A DNA stretch of 9,032 nt from Rickettsiales bacterium (GCA_019749855.1 JAIEPI010000003.1:1-9032), one strand, 5' to 3'. Positions 1 through 6,414 are shown, numbered from the stretch's first letter. Program-made: numbers and translations. The notes: generated by a model from the sequence alone, not told the origin.

Positions 1-664
1 GCAAGCTAAATGAGTGTCCTTCGCCAAGATTAGTGGCGGTATCACCTCCATGTGAGCTGGCATTGAGATACTCCCCAATCTCAAGCAGCAAGGCGCGTGC
101 TCGCGTCGTGCTAAGGCCATCAAGAACCGCCTGCAACTGCGGCAAATCCAAAAGTGTCAGTTCCAGCTCGGTGCCTTCGCTTTGCGCCTGTAATATACGC
201 TTATTAGCAATATCCGCGAAGGCTTCCTTGTTCAGTGTGCCCGTCGTCGCGTCCTTCTGGCGCAGATCCTCACTCGTCGTATTGAGTCGGCGTGAGGTCA
301 CCGAGAGGAAAACATGATCCTCCATGCCGCTGTAATAAAATGCTGAGGCCGTCATGGGTAGTGGAGCATCCGGCACATGAGTATGAAAGGATAATGGTAT
401 ATTTTCGAGCCGCAGTTTCTTGCTGATAACAGTGAGTAGATTGCCAATGACGGGCGCATCCGTAGGGATCACCAGATCCGTGATCGCTTGGCCAACCAGA
501 GCCTGAGGCGAAACACCCAGCAAGCCCGATATTGCGCCATCAGCGAATAACACAACGCCGTGATGATCCATCTCTATTAAAATGTCTGCGGCCGCAAATG
601 CGAATGCAACAAAGCGATCGCGTTCGCGTTTCATGGTATCAGTTGTCATGTGATTCGTATCCAT
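1..664 (-). CDS. PAS domain regulator with degenerate GGDEF domain, C-terminus off the left edge
   Basis: This frame is open from an ATG at 664 to the left edge, giving 221 residues with no stop; the rest of the gene is outside the window. Residues about 14 to 115 look like a PAS sensor domain (ERDRFVAFAFAAADILIEMD, then a GVVLFADGAISGLLGV stretch and a LVGQAI segment). After it comes the entry motif of a GGDEF domain (DATTGTLNKEAF), a beta strand ELTLLDLPQL, and LLLEIGEYLNASSHGGD. The place where the GGDEF signature belongs reads NLGEGHSFSL, so the active-site acidic residues are missing and cyclase activity is unlikely. From memory, related alphaproteobacterial proteins continue into an EAL phosphodiesterase domain, but that is not visible here. 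In-frame ATGs at 649 and 634 are alternative starts; none has a strong Shine-Dalgarno sequence. It lies 111 bases downstream of dciA, with a possible promoter of its own. Confidence 0.75.
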   Translation of the reverse strand, partial: MDTNHMTTDTMKRERDRFVAFAFAAADILIEMDHHGVVLFADGAISGLLGVSPQALVGQAITDLVIPTDAPVIGNLLTVISKKLRLENIPLSFHTHVPDAPLPMTASAFYYSGMEDHVFLSVTSRRLNTTSEDLRQKDATTGTLNKEAFADIANKRILQAQSEGTELELTLLDLPQLQAVLDGLSTTRARALLLEIGEYLNASSHGGDTATNLGEGHSFSL

Positions 665-688
665 TAGCAATGCAGGCAGACATGGAAT

Positions 689-719
689 TTTATATTCGTA
701 TCTTTTAAGTATTAGACAA
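689..719 (-). promoter_or_regulatory. Possible promoter for the PAS/GGDEF gene
   Basis: Reading the minus strand, a TTGTCT hexamer at 714-719 (4 of 6 to the -35 consensus) is followed after 19 bases by TATAAA at 689-694 (5 of 6 to the -10 consensus). Transcription would begin near 682, just upstream of the proposed ATG at 664. The spacer is longer than the optimal 17 and the region is generally AT-rich, so chance matches are easy. It is the only sensible promoter location between dciA and this gene. Confidence 0.3.
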
Positions 720-725
720 AAATAC

Positions 726-743
726 TTATTAATACGTTAATAA
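726..743. repeat. AT-rich inverted repeat, operator-like
   Basis: The 18 bases TTATTAATACGTTAATAA form perfect 7-base inverted arms (TTATTAA and TTAATAA) around a TACG centre. The repeat sits immediately upstream of the possible promoter of the PAS/GGDEF gene, centred roughly 50 bases before its predicted transcription start. That is where a dimeric activator or repressor could bind. It lacks a GC-rich stem and a following T-run on either strand, so it does not look like a terminator. AT-rich palindromes also occur by chance, so the functional reading is inference. Confidence 0.4.
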
Positions 744-775
744 TGGACGAATAAAGATAGGGGGCGTGTAGGGAA

Positions 776-1138
776 TTACTGCAAAATAACGATTTTTTGC
801 GCCATGCTGCGCCCGTAATAAAGCGATAATTGCTCTAAAATACGCGGCTCAGAGTGCTGTACGAGCAGGGCATAGGCTCCGCTGGCCTGAATATGCAGGG
901 CCATGGGCCCCTGCTGCCCCTGACGCGCAAGCTTTAATGGCGCGGTATGTTGGGCTAGTTCCTGTCCAATAATTTGTGCCCAGTCACGCACGATATTCCT
1001 CTCACCAAACCCTCGTTTGCGCAAACTCTCCGCCGCAGGAAAATACAGGGCTGATTCGAGGGTTTTAGGAAACAAACGCGTGCGCCGAACTTTGTCAAAT
1101 GGGCCTGGTGCTGCATTGGAACGAGGAGGTTTTTTCAT
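776..1138 (-). CDS. dciA: DciA / DUF721 family, probable replicative helicase loader
   Basis: The protein is 120 residues. DciA proteins bind the replicative helicase DnaB and help load it onto DNA in bacteria that lack the phage-derived loader DnaC; they act in the cytoplasm at origins and forks. The DUF721 core is visible: a basic N-terminus, the conserved tryptophan segment RDWAQIIGQELAQHTAPLKL (residues 51-70), a strand LHIQASGAYALLVQHSEPRI (81-100), and the ending LEQLSLYYGRSMAQKIVILQ. The protein stops right after this core, so it lacks the C-terminal extension that I recall in many alphaproteobacterial members. Its ATG overlaps the rnhB stop as ATGA, and no Shine-Dalgarno sequence precedes it, so translation is probably coupled to rnhB. 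The family call is fairly firm; the helicase role is transferred from characterised DciA proteins. Confidence 0.8.
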   Translation of the reverse strand: MKKPPRSNAAPGPFDKVRRTRLFPKTLESALYFPAAESLRKRGFGERNIVRDWAQIIGQELAQHTAPLKLARQGQQGPMALHIQASGAYALLVQHSEPRILEQLSLYYGRSMAQKIVILQ

Positions 1139-1749
1139 GCCGCGAGCATCGCATAATGTTTGATGGGAGCAAAGCTACGCCGATGAATGGGCGTAATGCC
1201 ATGCTCAGCTATTGCAGCCAGATGTTTTTCGGTGCCGTATCCGGCGTGCTGATCAAACCCATACTGTGGGTACTGAGTGGCGTACTCCCGCATCATGCGG
1301 TCACGGGTGACTTTGGCAATAATCGAGGCAGCGGCAATCGAAAGGCAATGCGCATCGCCCTTAACAATCGTGGTGAGTGGACAGGACAGGTTGGGTCTCT
1401 GATTACCGTCAATCAGCGCCATACCTAATAGCTGGAATTGCGGCAAAGACTCCACGGCGCGCTGCATGGCGAGCAGGCTGGCGCGCAGGATATTCAGCCG
1501 GTCGATCTCCTCAACGCTGGCGATACCTATGCGGCAGGTGGCATGCTGCTGTAACTGTTCATACAGACGCGCGCGTTGTGTGACAGAAAGTTTTTTGGAA
1601 TCGTTTAAACCGGCGGGGACGCTCAAAGGATTCAGAATCACCGCACCGGCAACCACCGGCCCCGCTAACGGGCCGCGGCCTGCCTCATCGACACCACACA
1701 CAGGGCCAGCAAATGATTGTTCATAAGAAATATGAAGGGTAGGAGTCAT
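1135..1749 (-). CDS. rnhB: Ribonuclease HII
   Basis: At 204 residues this is a full-length bacterial RNase HII. The enzyme cuts RNA in RNA-DNA hybrids and 5' of single ribonucleotides embedded in duplex DNA, starting ribonucleotide excision repair. The N-terminal signature GVDEAGRGPLAGPVVAGA starts at residue 19 and supplies the catalytic pair Asp21 and Glu22. The other two metal ligands are Asp114 in LIDGN and Asp132 in KGDA. Further family blocks are LNDSKKLS (48-55), SIAAASIIAKVTRDRMM (137-153), GFDQHAGYGTEKH (164-176) and HRRSFAPI (189-196). The ATG at 1749 fits the family start, and an AGGG sequence lies 8 bases upstream. The gene follows the transglycosylase after 63 bases and overlaps dciA by 4 bases. 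Confidence 0.97.
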   Translation of the reverse strand: MTPTLHISYEQSFAGPVCGVDEAGRGPLAGPVVAGAVILNPLSVPAGLNDSKKLSVTQRARLYEQLQQHATCRIGIASVEEIDRLNILRASLLAMQRAVESLPQFQLLGMALIDGNQRPNLSCPLTTIVKGDAHCLSIAAASIIAKVTRDRMMREYATQYPQYGFDQHAGYGTEKHLAAIAEHGITPIHRRSFAPIKHYAMLAA

Positions 1750-1757
1750 GAGGGCAA

Positions 1758-1761
1758 CCCT
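1758..1761 (-). promoter_or_regulatory. Ribosome binding site of rnhB inside a small hairpin
   Basis: On the minus strand AGGG lies 8 bases before the rnhB ATG. The same AGGG can pair with CCCT just before the start codon (1751-1754), with a three-base TTG loop, giving a 4 base-pair hairpin that would cover the ribosome binding site. The stem is short, so any effect on translation would be modest. Confidence 0.4.
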
Positions 1762-1812
1762 ATGCTCAGTGCATCAGCGCATGTCATCGCCAACGCTTAC
1801 TATGCTTCACGC

Positions 1813-3573
1813 TTAAAGGGAAGCCTCAGGCCATTGATTCTGAGACAGAGCGTCCAGCGTGGGATATGGGCGTTGCATCAGATAGCTGTAAATCCAGTAA
1901 TCCGTCATAACGTTTTTCACATATTCGCGCGTCTCACGGTAAGGGATGCTTTCAATAAACAGCAATGGATCCTTACCCTGCATTTGATCCGCCCATGCCT
2001 GCATGCTGCCAGGGCCAGCGTTATAGGCGGCAATCAGATACACCAGATTCTCACCAATATAAGGCTGTTCCTGTAAGTATTTTAGGTAGCGCTGGCCCAC
2101 ACGTAGATTCACTTGCGGATCACGCAGGCCGCCTTTGAGTGAGGCGACGCTTAGAAAGGCATCGGTTGAGTCATTTGCCACTTCAACATCCAGCGCTGAT
2201 TCCTTGTTGACCATATAATGATAGGTGGAAGGAATAATCTGCATCAAGCCCTGTGCGCCGGCATGACTACCTGCATCGGGATCAAAGCCTGACTCACGCC
2301 GCACAATCGCCAGTACCAGAGCTGGGTCCACCTTGAGTGACTGGCTCCAATTTGGCATCGGATAATGACTACGCACATCGGAAACAGCCATTTGACTCGC
2401 CAATGGCAACTGGACATCCGAGAGTTGTAACGCTGACGCTGTCCAGATGAGCGCTTGCTGCTCATGCGGCTTCACTTGGGTGAAGCTGGCGCGCAGAAGT
2501 TTCTCAGCATCACCCAACTGTCCCGCTTCATGCAGCACCGCCGTCATGGCGATGAGGCGCAATACCGGCTCACTTACTTGCTGAGTGGAAACCTCAGCAT
2601 TGGCGGCCAGCACATTATTCATTTCATTCGCTGTCGCGTTAGCTAATAAACCATAAAAACTGGAATGATCCTGAGTGGCGGAAGCCAAATGTTGCTCTGC
2701 TTTGTCCTTATTTCCTGCTTTCAGTGCCAAACGATAGGCCCAGAAATGTGACTGAGCGCGCCATTCATCGTGCCCTTCACTCTGTGACCATGCGGCAATG
2801 GTAGCGAACGCACGATACGCATCATCCCCACGTTGCAGATGCAGCGCAGAGAGGCCCGCTAACCACCGCGCGCCCGGAAGTGTTTTTCTGGCGTTGGTGG
2901 CGAGAGTATTGGCGGCTTGAAAAGCGGCGCCATAATGGCCACCTGAAAAGAGACGTTGTGCACCTACCATCACCGAGCGCTGAGACGGCGTCATATTCGT
3001 CGTCAGGGATGCCGGTGCCAGACGTTTCGCCGCGGGCTGTCTCACGTCACTCATGAGCGGGTTAAGCGATGAGGCCATCTCAGGATTCATCGTCATTAAG
3101 CGCTTATGGATAACCGCCGCCTGCGGCATAAAGGCATTTTTACGCAACCAGTGGTGTAACTCACGGGAGGTGGCGGGGTTCGCGGCGTTCGCAAAACGTT
3201 CACCGAGCAGCCACGGCATCAGATCATGACGCTTTAATTGCTTTGACGCCGCATCCAGTTCCAGCCATTTCTTTTCATTATGAAGCGCAAACAAATGCTG
3301 ATACACCAGCGCATCTTCTTTGCTAAGTGACTGAGAAGAAATATATTCCTTCAGCGTCATGTAGTCACCAACCGGTGGCAAACCTTCATCACTACCTTCG
3401 TAGATGGCTAAGGAAAATTCTTTGAGATCAATGGCTGATTGTTGCAAGAAAGCAGGCGCAGAGTGGCTAATGGCCAGCCACAGAAGCAGCGTATAGAGGC
3501 CTGCGAGGTACTGAGGCTTGCACCGACGAACTGCTTCGGTGATTGCCTGGAATCTTATATTCCGATGACGCAT
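1813..3573 (-). CDS. slt: Soluble lytic murein transglycosylase (Slt type), exported
   Basis: Lytic transglycosylases cleave the MurNAc-GlcNAc bond of peptidoglycan without water, leaving 1,6-anhydro-MurNAc. Numbering from an upstream in-frame ATG at 3636, the C-terminal catalytic domain shows VRRESGFDP with the catalytic Glu448, GAQGLMQIIPST (460-471), AAYNAGPG (536-543) and IPYRETREYV (564-573), the usual Slt70/MltC-like set. Residues about 70 to 420 are a helical region rich in short repeats, as in the doughnut domain of Slt70. I place the start at the third ATG (3573), giving 586 residues. It leaves a basic n-region, a hydrophobic core YLAGLYTLLLWLAI and a plausible cut after SHSA, which make a normal signal peptide. 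The extra codons up to 3636 are AT-rich and look intergenic, and a promoter match overlaps them. ATG 3591 is also possible; none of the three has a clear Shine-Dalgarno sequence. Confidence 0.9.
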   Translation of the reverse strand: MRHRNIRFQAITEAVRRCKPQYLAGLYTLLLWLAISHSAPAFLQQSAIDLKEFSLAIYEGSDEGLPPVGDYMTLKEYISSQSLSKEDALVYQHLFALHNEKKWLELDAASKQLKRHDLMPWLLGERFANAANPATSRELHHWLRKNAFMPQAAVIHKRLMTMNPEMASSLNPLMSDVRQPAAKRLAPASLTTNMTPSQRSVMVGAQRLFSGGHYGAAFQAANTLATNARKTLPGARWLAGLSALHLQRGDDAYRAFATIAAWSQSEGHDEWRAQSHFWAYRLALKAGNKDKAEQHLASATQDHSSFYGLLANATANEMNNVLAANAEVSTQQVSEPVLRLIAMTAVLHEAGQLGDAEKLLRASFTQVKPHEQQALIWTASALQLSDVQLPLASQMAVSDVRSHYPMPNWSQSLKVDPALVLAIVRRESGFDPDAGSHAGAQGLMQIIPSTYHYMVNKESALDVEVANDSTDAFLSVASLKGGLRDPQVNLRVGQRYLKYLQEQPYIGENLVYLIAAYNAGPGSMQAWADQMQGKDPLLFIESIPYRETREYVKNVMTDYWIYSYLMQRPYPTLDALSQNQWPEASL

Positions 3574-3582
3574 TGCGTTAGG

Positions 3583-3611
3583 CTGATACATTGAAAAAGT
3601 GTTAATCTCAA
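3583..3611 (-). promoter_or_regulatory. Possible promoter for the lytic transglycosylase
   Basis: On the minus strand TTGAGA at 3606-3611 (5 of 6 to the -35 consensus) is followed by a 17-base spacer and TATCAG at 3583-3588 (4 of 6 to the -10 consensus). Transcription would begin about 3576, only a few bases before the ATG at 3573. If real, it supports the shorter protein start and a nearly leaderless mRNA. It lies in the AT-rich stretch after the uracil-DNA glycosylase gene, where chance matches are common. Confidence 0.35.
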
Positions 3612-3674
3612 GCAATAAACATGCCCAGAGATACATAAATTTTTACATACGGCGCCTAACCTTATGTAATATAA

Positions 3675-4487
3675 CTATTCTAATAAGAGGTACTTGATCA
3701 CTTGCAGATCCGTCCACGCTTCCTTCTTTTGTGCCGATTGACGCAACAGGTAGGAAGGGTGAAATGTGACGCGCACCGGAATGGAATGGCCGCTCATATA
3801 ACGGTTAGTATAGGGGAAATCACGTCCGCGCAGCTTGGTGACCGGACTTTTTTCATCAATCATGGATTTGGCAGCCGTACCGCCAATCAATACGACACGT
3901 TTTGGTTTCACCAGCGCGATGTGCTTTTCCAGAAATGGTAAACAAATGGCTAATTCCTCAGGTGTGGGGGGGCGATTGCCCGGGGGGCGCCAGAATAATG
4001 TGTTAGTGACATAAAATCGCCCACGTGGATAGCCAATAGCGGCAAACATCTGATCCAGCAATTTGCCGCTAATACCACAAAAGGGAATGCCATTTTTATC
4101 CTCATCGGCGCCCGGGGCTTCACCGATCAACATCAGGCCACTTTGTGGATCACCATCAGCAAATACGGTGTTGGTGGCCGTTTTTTTGAGTGCACACCCA
4201 TCAAAATCCAGCACGGCCTGACGCAAAGCGCTCAGAGTAGTCGCCGCATCGGCCAGAGCGCGCGCTTCATCAATCGCCGCATTGGGCGAGGCGTGAGTCT
4301 GTGGGGAGGCGGGACGTGGCATGGCATTGACTCGTGCAGGTTCTCGGGTGATGGTGGGTAGTGTGGGGGCCGCAAGTGATGTTGCCGGCGGGGGACGCAG
4401 ACGATTCACGGGCTGATTTTCGGCTGCTTCATCTACTCCGGCATCGACATACCATTGCAATAAAGCCAGATGTTCATTTTTTGTCAT
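3675..4487 (-). CDS. Family 4-like uracil-DNA glycosylase lacking two Fe-S ligands
   Basis: The protein is 270 residues. It would remove uracil from DNA as the first step of base excision repair. The N-terminal 90 residues hold a helix (LALLQWYVDAGVDEA) and a proline/alanine-rich linker. The glycosylase domain follows: motif 1 GEAPGADED (122-130), FCGISGKLLDQMF (136-148), RPPGNRPPTPEE (167-178), and the C-terminal motif HPSYLLR (243-249) with His243. In classical family 4 enzymes a [4Fe-4S] cluster is held by CxxC near the domain start and by two cysteines around the RPPGNR segment. Here the first position of each pair is replaced (Phe95 before Cys98, Trp166 before RPPGNR), while Cys98 and Cys182 remain. 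I recall this pattern in other alphaproteobacterial homologues, so it is probably lineage-typical rather than decay. The ATG at 4487 is supported by AGGG 7 bases upstream. Confidence 0.9.
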   Translation of the reverse strand: MTKNEHLALLQWYVDAGVDEAAENQPVNRLRPPPATSLAAPTLPTITREPARVNAMPRPASPQTHASPNAAIDEARALADAATTLSALRQAVLDFDGCALKKTATNTVFADGDPQSGLMLIGEAPGADEDKNGIPFCGISGKLLDQMFAAIGYPRGRFYVTNTLFWRPPGNRPPTPEELAICLPFLEKHIALVKPKRVVLIGGTAAKSMIDEKSPVTKLRGRDFPYTNRYMSGHSIPVRVTFHPSYLLRQSAQKKEAWTDLQVIKYLLLE

Positions 4488-4494
4488 GTCTATA

Positions 4495-4498
4495 CCCT
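4495..4498 (-). promoter_or_regulatory. Ribosome binding site of the uracil-DNA glycosylase gene
   Basis: AGGG on the minus strand (in TTAGGG) ends 7 bases before the ATG at 4487. This is good Shine-Dalgarno spacing and fixes that start. Confidence 0.6.
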
Positions 4499-4505
4499 AA
4501 GGAGA

Positions 4506-4525
4506 TTGCTTTGAAATGCAAGCAA
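4506..4525. repeat. Inverted repeat in the divergent promoter region
   Basis: TTGCTT at 4506-4511 and AAGCAA at 4520-4525 are perfect 6-base inverted arms separated by 8 bases. The repeat lies in the 58-base gap between the divergent uracil-DNA glycosylase and ETF oxidoreductase genes and overlaps the -35 element predicted for the latter. A protein dimer bound here could block that promoter and perhaps act on both genes. Function is inference from position only. Confidence 0.35.
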
Positions 4526-4539
4526 CGACTGGATAAGAT
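4511..4539 (+). promoter_or_regulatory. Probable promoter for the ETF-ubiquinone oxidoreductase
   Basis: TTGAAA at 4511-4516 (5 of 6 to the -35 consensus) is followed by a 17-base spacer and TAAGAT at 4534-4539 (4 of 6 to the -10 consensus). The expected transcription start, about 4546, coincides with the first ATG of the downstream gene. Either the message is leaderless or translation starts at a later ATG (4582 or 4591). Confidence 0.45.
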
Positions 4540-4545
4540 AGAGTC

Positions 4546-6201
4546 ATGCAAAATAATGATGGGAAAAATGACGTGAGTGAGATGGAAATCATGGAATGCG
4601 ATGTGGTGATTGTTGGCGCTGGCCCAGCGGGGCTGTCCGCGGCGATTCGTCTGGCACAAAATGCCAAGGCAGCGGGTGAGGAGTTATCGATCATCGTGGT
4701 GGAGAAAGGCTCCGAGGTTGGCGCGCATATTTTATCAGGTGCTGTGCTTGAGCCGCGGGCGCTCAATGAGTTACTACCAGACTGGAAAGAGCGCGGTGCA
4801 CCACTGGAAACTGCGGTCACGAAAGATCGCTTTGCATTCATGACGCAGCGTAAGCTCATCACGCTGCCGACGCCGCCGCAAATGCATAATGCTGGAAATT
4901 ATATCATATCGCTGGCTAATTTTGTGCGCTGGCTGGGCACACAGGCAGAAGCGCTGGGCGTTCAGATTTTCCCCGGATTTCCTGCCGCTGATGTCATCAT
5001 TGAGGATGGCACAGTGAAGGGTATAGTCACCGGCAGTTTCGGCATCGGCAAGGATGGCAAACCGAAGCCTAGCTTTCAGGCAGGCATGCAGTTGCGCGCT
5101 GCCTACACGTTGTTTGCGGAGGGCTGCCGTGGCTCGCTCGCACAGCGGCTGATGGATCAATTCCAGTTGCGTCAAGGTGTGAACCCGCAAACCTATGCCA
5201 TTGGACTGAAAGAACTGTGGGAGATTGATCCAGCGCAGCACCATGCGGGTGAGGTGTTGCACACGATTGGCTGGCCCACGCCGCGTGACACTTATGCCGG
5301 ATCATTTGTTTATCACATGGCCCAGAATCAACTGTCGATTGGCTATGTGGTCGGGCTGGATTATCGCAATCCGCACCTCGATCCATATATGGAGTTTCAA
5401 ACATTCAAGACACACCCCCACATCAGGCGATTACTTGAGGGCGGACGGCGCATCGCTTACGGTGCGCGCGCGCTGAATGAGGGGGGGTGGCAGTCCATTC
5501 CGCAACTCGCCTTTCCAGGTGGGGCGTTGATTGGTTGCGCGGCGGGCTTTTTGAATGTAGCAAAAATCAAAGGTACGCACACAGCCATGAAATCGGGCAT
5601 GCTGGCCGCTGATGCGTTGATGCAGGCCCGTCAGAATCAACAGACCTCGGCAGTGCTGACAAACTATGAGCCTTCCATTAAAGCCTCATGGGTGGGGCAG
5701 GAGCTTCAGCAGGTTCGCAATATCCGCCCTGCATTCCGCGCTGGCCTGTGGGCGGGGCTTGCCTATGCGGCGCTGGATACCTATGTGTTGCGTGGCAAAG
5801 CGCCGTGGACGTTTCAACACCATGCTGACCATACCACGCTGCGGCTTGCCGCTGAGTGTCAGGCTCCACATTATGAACGTCCGGATGGCAAGGTGAGTTT
5901 TACAAAACTGGATTCAGTCGCGCTCACCGCGACCAACCATGAGGAAGATCAGCCCTGCCATTTGCAGCTGAAAGACGCATCAGTACCCATATCGTATAAT
6001 TTGCCGCGCTATGACGCCCCAGAGCAGCGCTACTGTCCGGCAGGCGTCTATGAAATCGTTGAAGATTCTGGTGCTAAGCGATTGCAAATTAACGCGCAGA
6101 ACTGCATTCACTGCAAAACATGCGACATTAAAGATCCCACGCAAAATATCGTGTGGGTGACGCCTGAAGGTTGCGGCGGCCCGAATTACCCCAATATGTA
6201 G
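4546..6201 (+). CDS. Electron transfer flavoprotein-ubiquinone oxidoreductase
   Basis: This inner-membrane-associated enzyme passes electrons from reduced electron transfer flavoprotein, produced by fatty acid and amino acid dehydrogenases, to ubiquinone. The 551-residue length is normal for the family. The FAD-binding site is VIVGAGPAGLSAAIRL (21-36), followed by VVEKGSEVGAHILSGAVLEP (51-70). The quinone-binding/FAD region includes GWPTPRDTYAGSFVYH (242-257), GYVVGLDYRNPHLDP (266-280), FPGGALIGCAAGFLN (323-337) and KGTHTAMKSGMLAA (342-355). The C-terminal [4Fe-4S] ligands are Cys497, Cys520, Cys523 and Cys526. The final motif reads EGCGGPNYPNM, where relatives I know have EGGGGP, so Cys543 is unusual. 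The first ATG has no good Shine-Dalgarno sequence; Met13 (4582) and Met16 (4591, with GAG 9 bases upstream) are alternatives that keep the whole fold. The genes for the ETF subunits are not in the window. Confidence 0.97.
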   Translation: MQNNDGKNDVSEMEIMECDVVIVGAGPAGLSAAIRLAQNAKAAGEELSIIVVEKGSEVGAHILSGAVLEPRALNELLPDWKERGAPLETAVTKDRFAFMTQRKLITLPTPPQMHNAGNYIISLANFVRWLGTQAEALGVQIFPGFPAADVIIEDGTVKGIVTGSFGIGKDGKPKPSFQAGMQLRAAYTLFAEGCRGSLAQRLMDQFQLRQGVNPQTYAIGLKELWEIDPAQHHAGEVLHTIGWPTPRDTYAGSFVYHMAQNQLSIGYVVGLDYRNPHLDPYMEFQTFKTHPHIRRLLEGGRRIAYGARALNEGGWQSIPQLAFPGGALIGCAAGFLNVAKIKGTHTAMKSGMLAADALMQARQNQQTSAVLTNYEPSIKASWVGQELQQVRNIRPAFRAGLWAGLAYAALDTYVLRGKAPWTFQHHADHTTLRLAAECQAPHYERPDGKVSFTKLDSVALTATNHEEDQPCHLQLKDASVPISYNLPRYDAPEQRYCPAGVYEIVEDSGAKRLQINAQNCIHCKTCDIKDPTQNIVWVTPEGCGGPNYPNM

Positions 6202-6225
6202 AGGGCGGGGAAAACGTGACGAAAT

Positions 6226-6414
6226 TTAAACGACGTCTTTGTAAGCAATGGCGAGACCAGAGGCTTGGTCCATGGCGAGGTCGCCTGATTCATACATGGC
6301 CGCAATATAGCGAGTGGTGCCATTGATATAAAGAACAGGCTTCACTGTTTTTCCACCGTATTTACGAAGCTCGGTAACGCGGCCACGGTTCTCTGGGTTG
6401 TTCTTACTGCTCAT
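6226..6414 (-). CDS. Small conserved-looking protein of unknown function
   Basis: The protein has 62 residues and I do not recognise a named family, although I have a faint memory of similar short alphaproteobacterial proteins. The N-terminus is polar and basic (MSSKNNPENRGRVTELRKYG). The middle reads GKTVKPVLYINGTTRYIAAMY, suggesting two short beta strands, and the acidic end contains ESGDLAMD. There is no signal peptide, membrane segment or cysteine, so it is probably cytoplasmic. The case for a real gene is good: AAGGGG lies 7 bases before the ATG, one of the best ribosome binding sites in the window, and the frame fills the interval between its neighbours. It converges on the ETF oxidoreductase gene with 24 bases between the stops and diverges from the TPR gene. 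No function can be inferred from these neighbours. Confidence 0.75.
   Translation of the reverse strand: MSSKNNPENRGRVTELRKYGGKTVKPVLYINGTTRYIAAMYESGDLAMDQASGLAIAYKDVV

Noticed and set aside
33..317. Plus-strand open frame of 94 codons near the left edge
   Set aside because: It is antisense to the PAS/GGDEF gene, whose frame encodes clear domain motifs. The plus-strand product is serine/arginine-rich with no recognisable features.
3966..3987. Runs of seven and six G in the glycosylase gene as a frameshift or slippage site; a similar G7 at 5481-5487
   Set aside because: They encode conserved proline pairs (RPPGNRPP) and a conserved glycine pair (NEGGW), and the frames continue intact on both sides, so codon choice explains them.
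4497..4862. Minus-strand open frame of 121 codons overlapping the divergent gap and the start of the ETF oxidoreductase
   Set aside because: It is antisense to the FAD-binding region of a certain gene and its translation is low-complexity serine/alanine-rich. It is a shadow of the codon bias of the real gene.
5069..5404. Minus-strand open frame of 111 codons inside the ETF oxidoreductase
   Set aside because: It lies wholly opposite the conserved quinone-binding region and its translation shows no domain, signal or plausible composition.
6202..6245. Possible bidirectional terminator between the convergent ETF oxidoreductase and the small gene
   Set aside because: Only short, interrupted pairings (GACG with CGTC, ACGT with ACGT) are possible and there is no GC-rich stem followed by a T-run.
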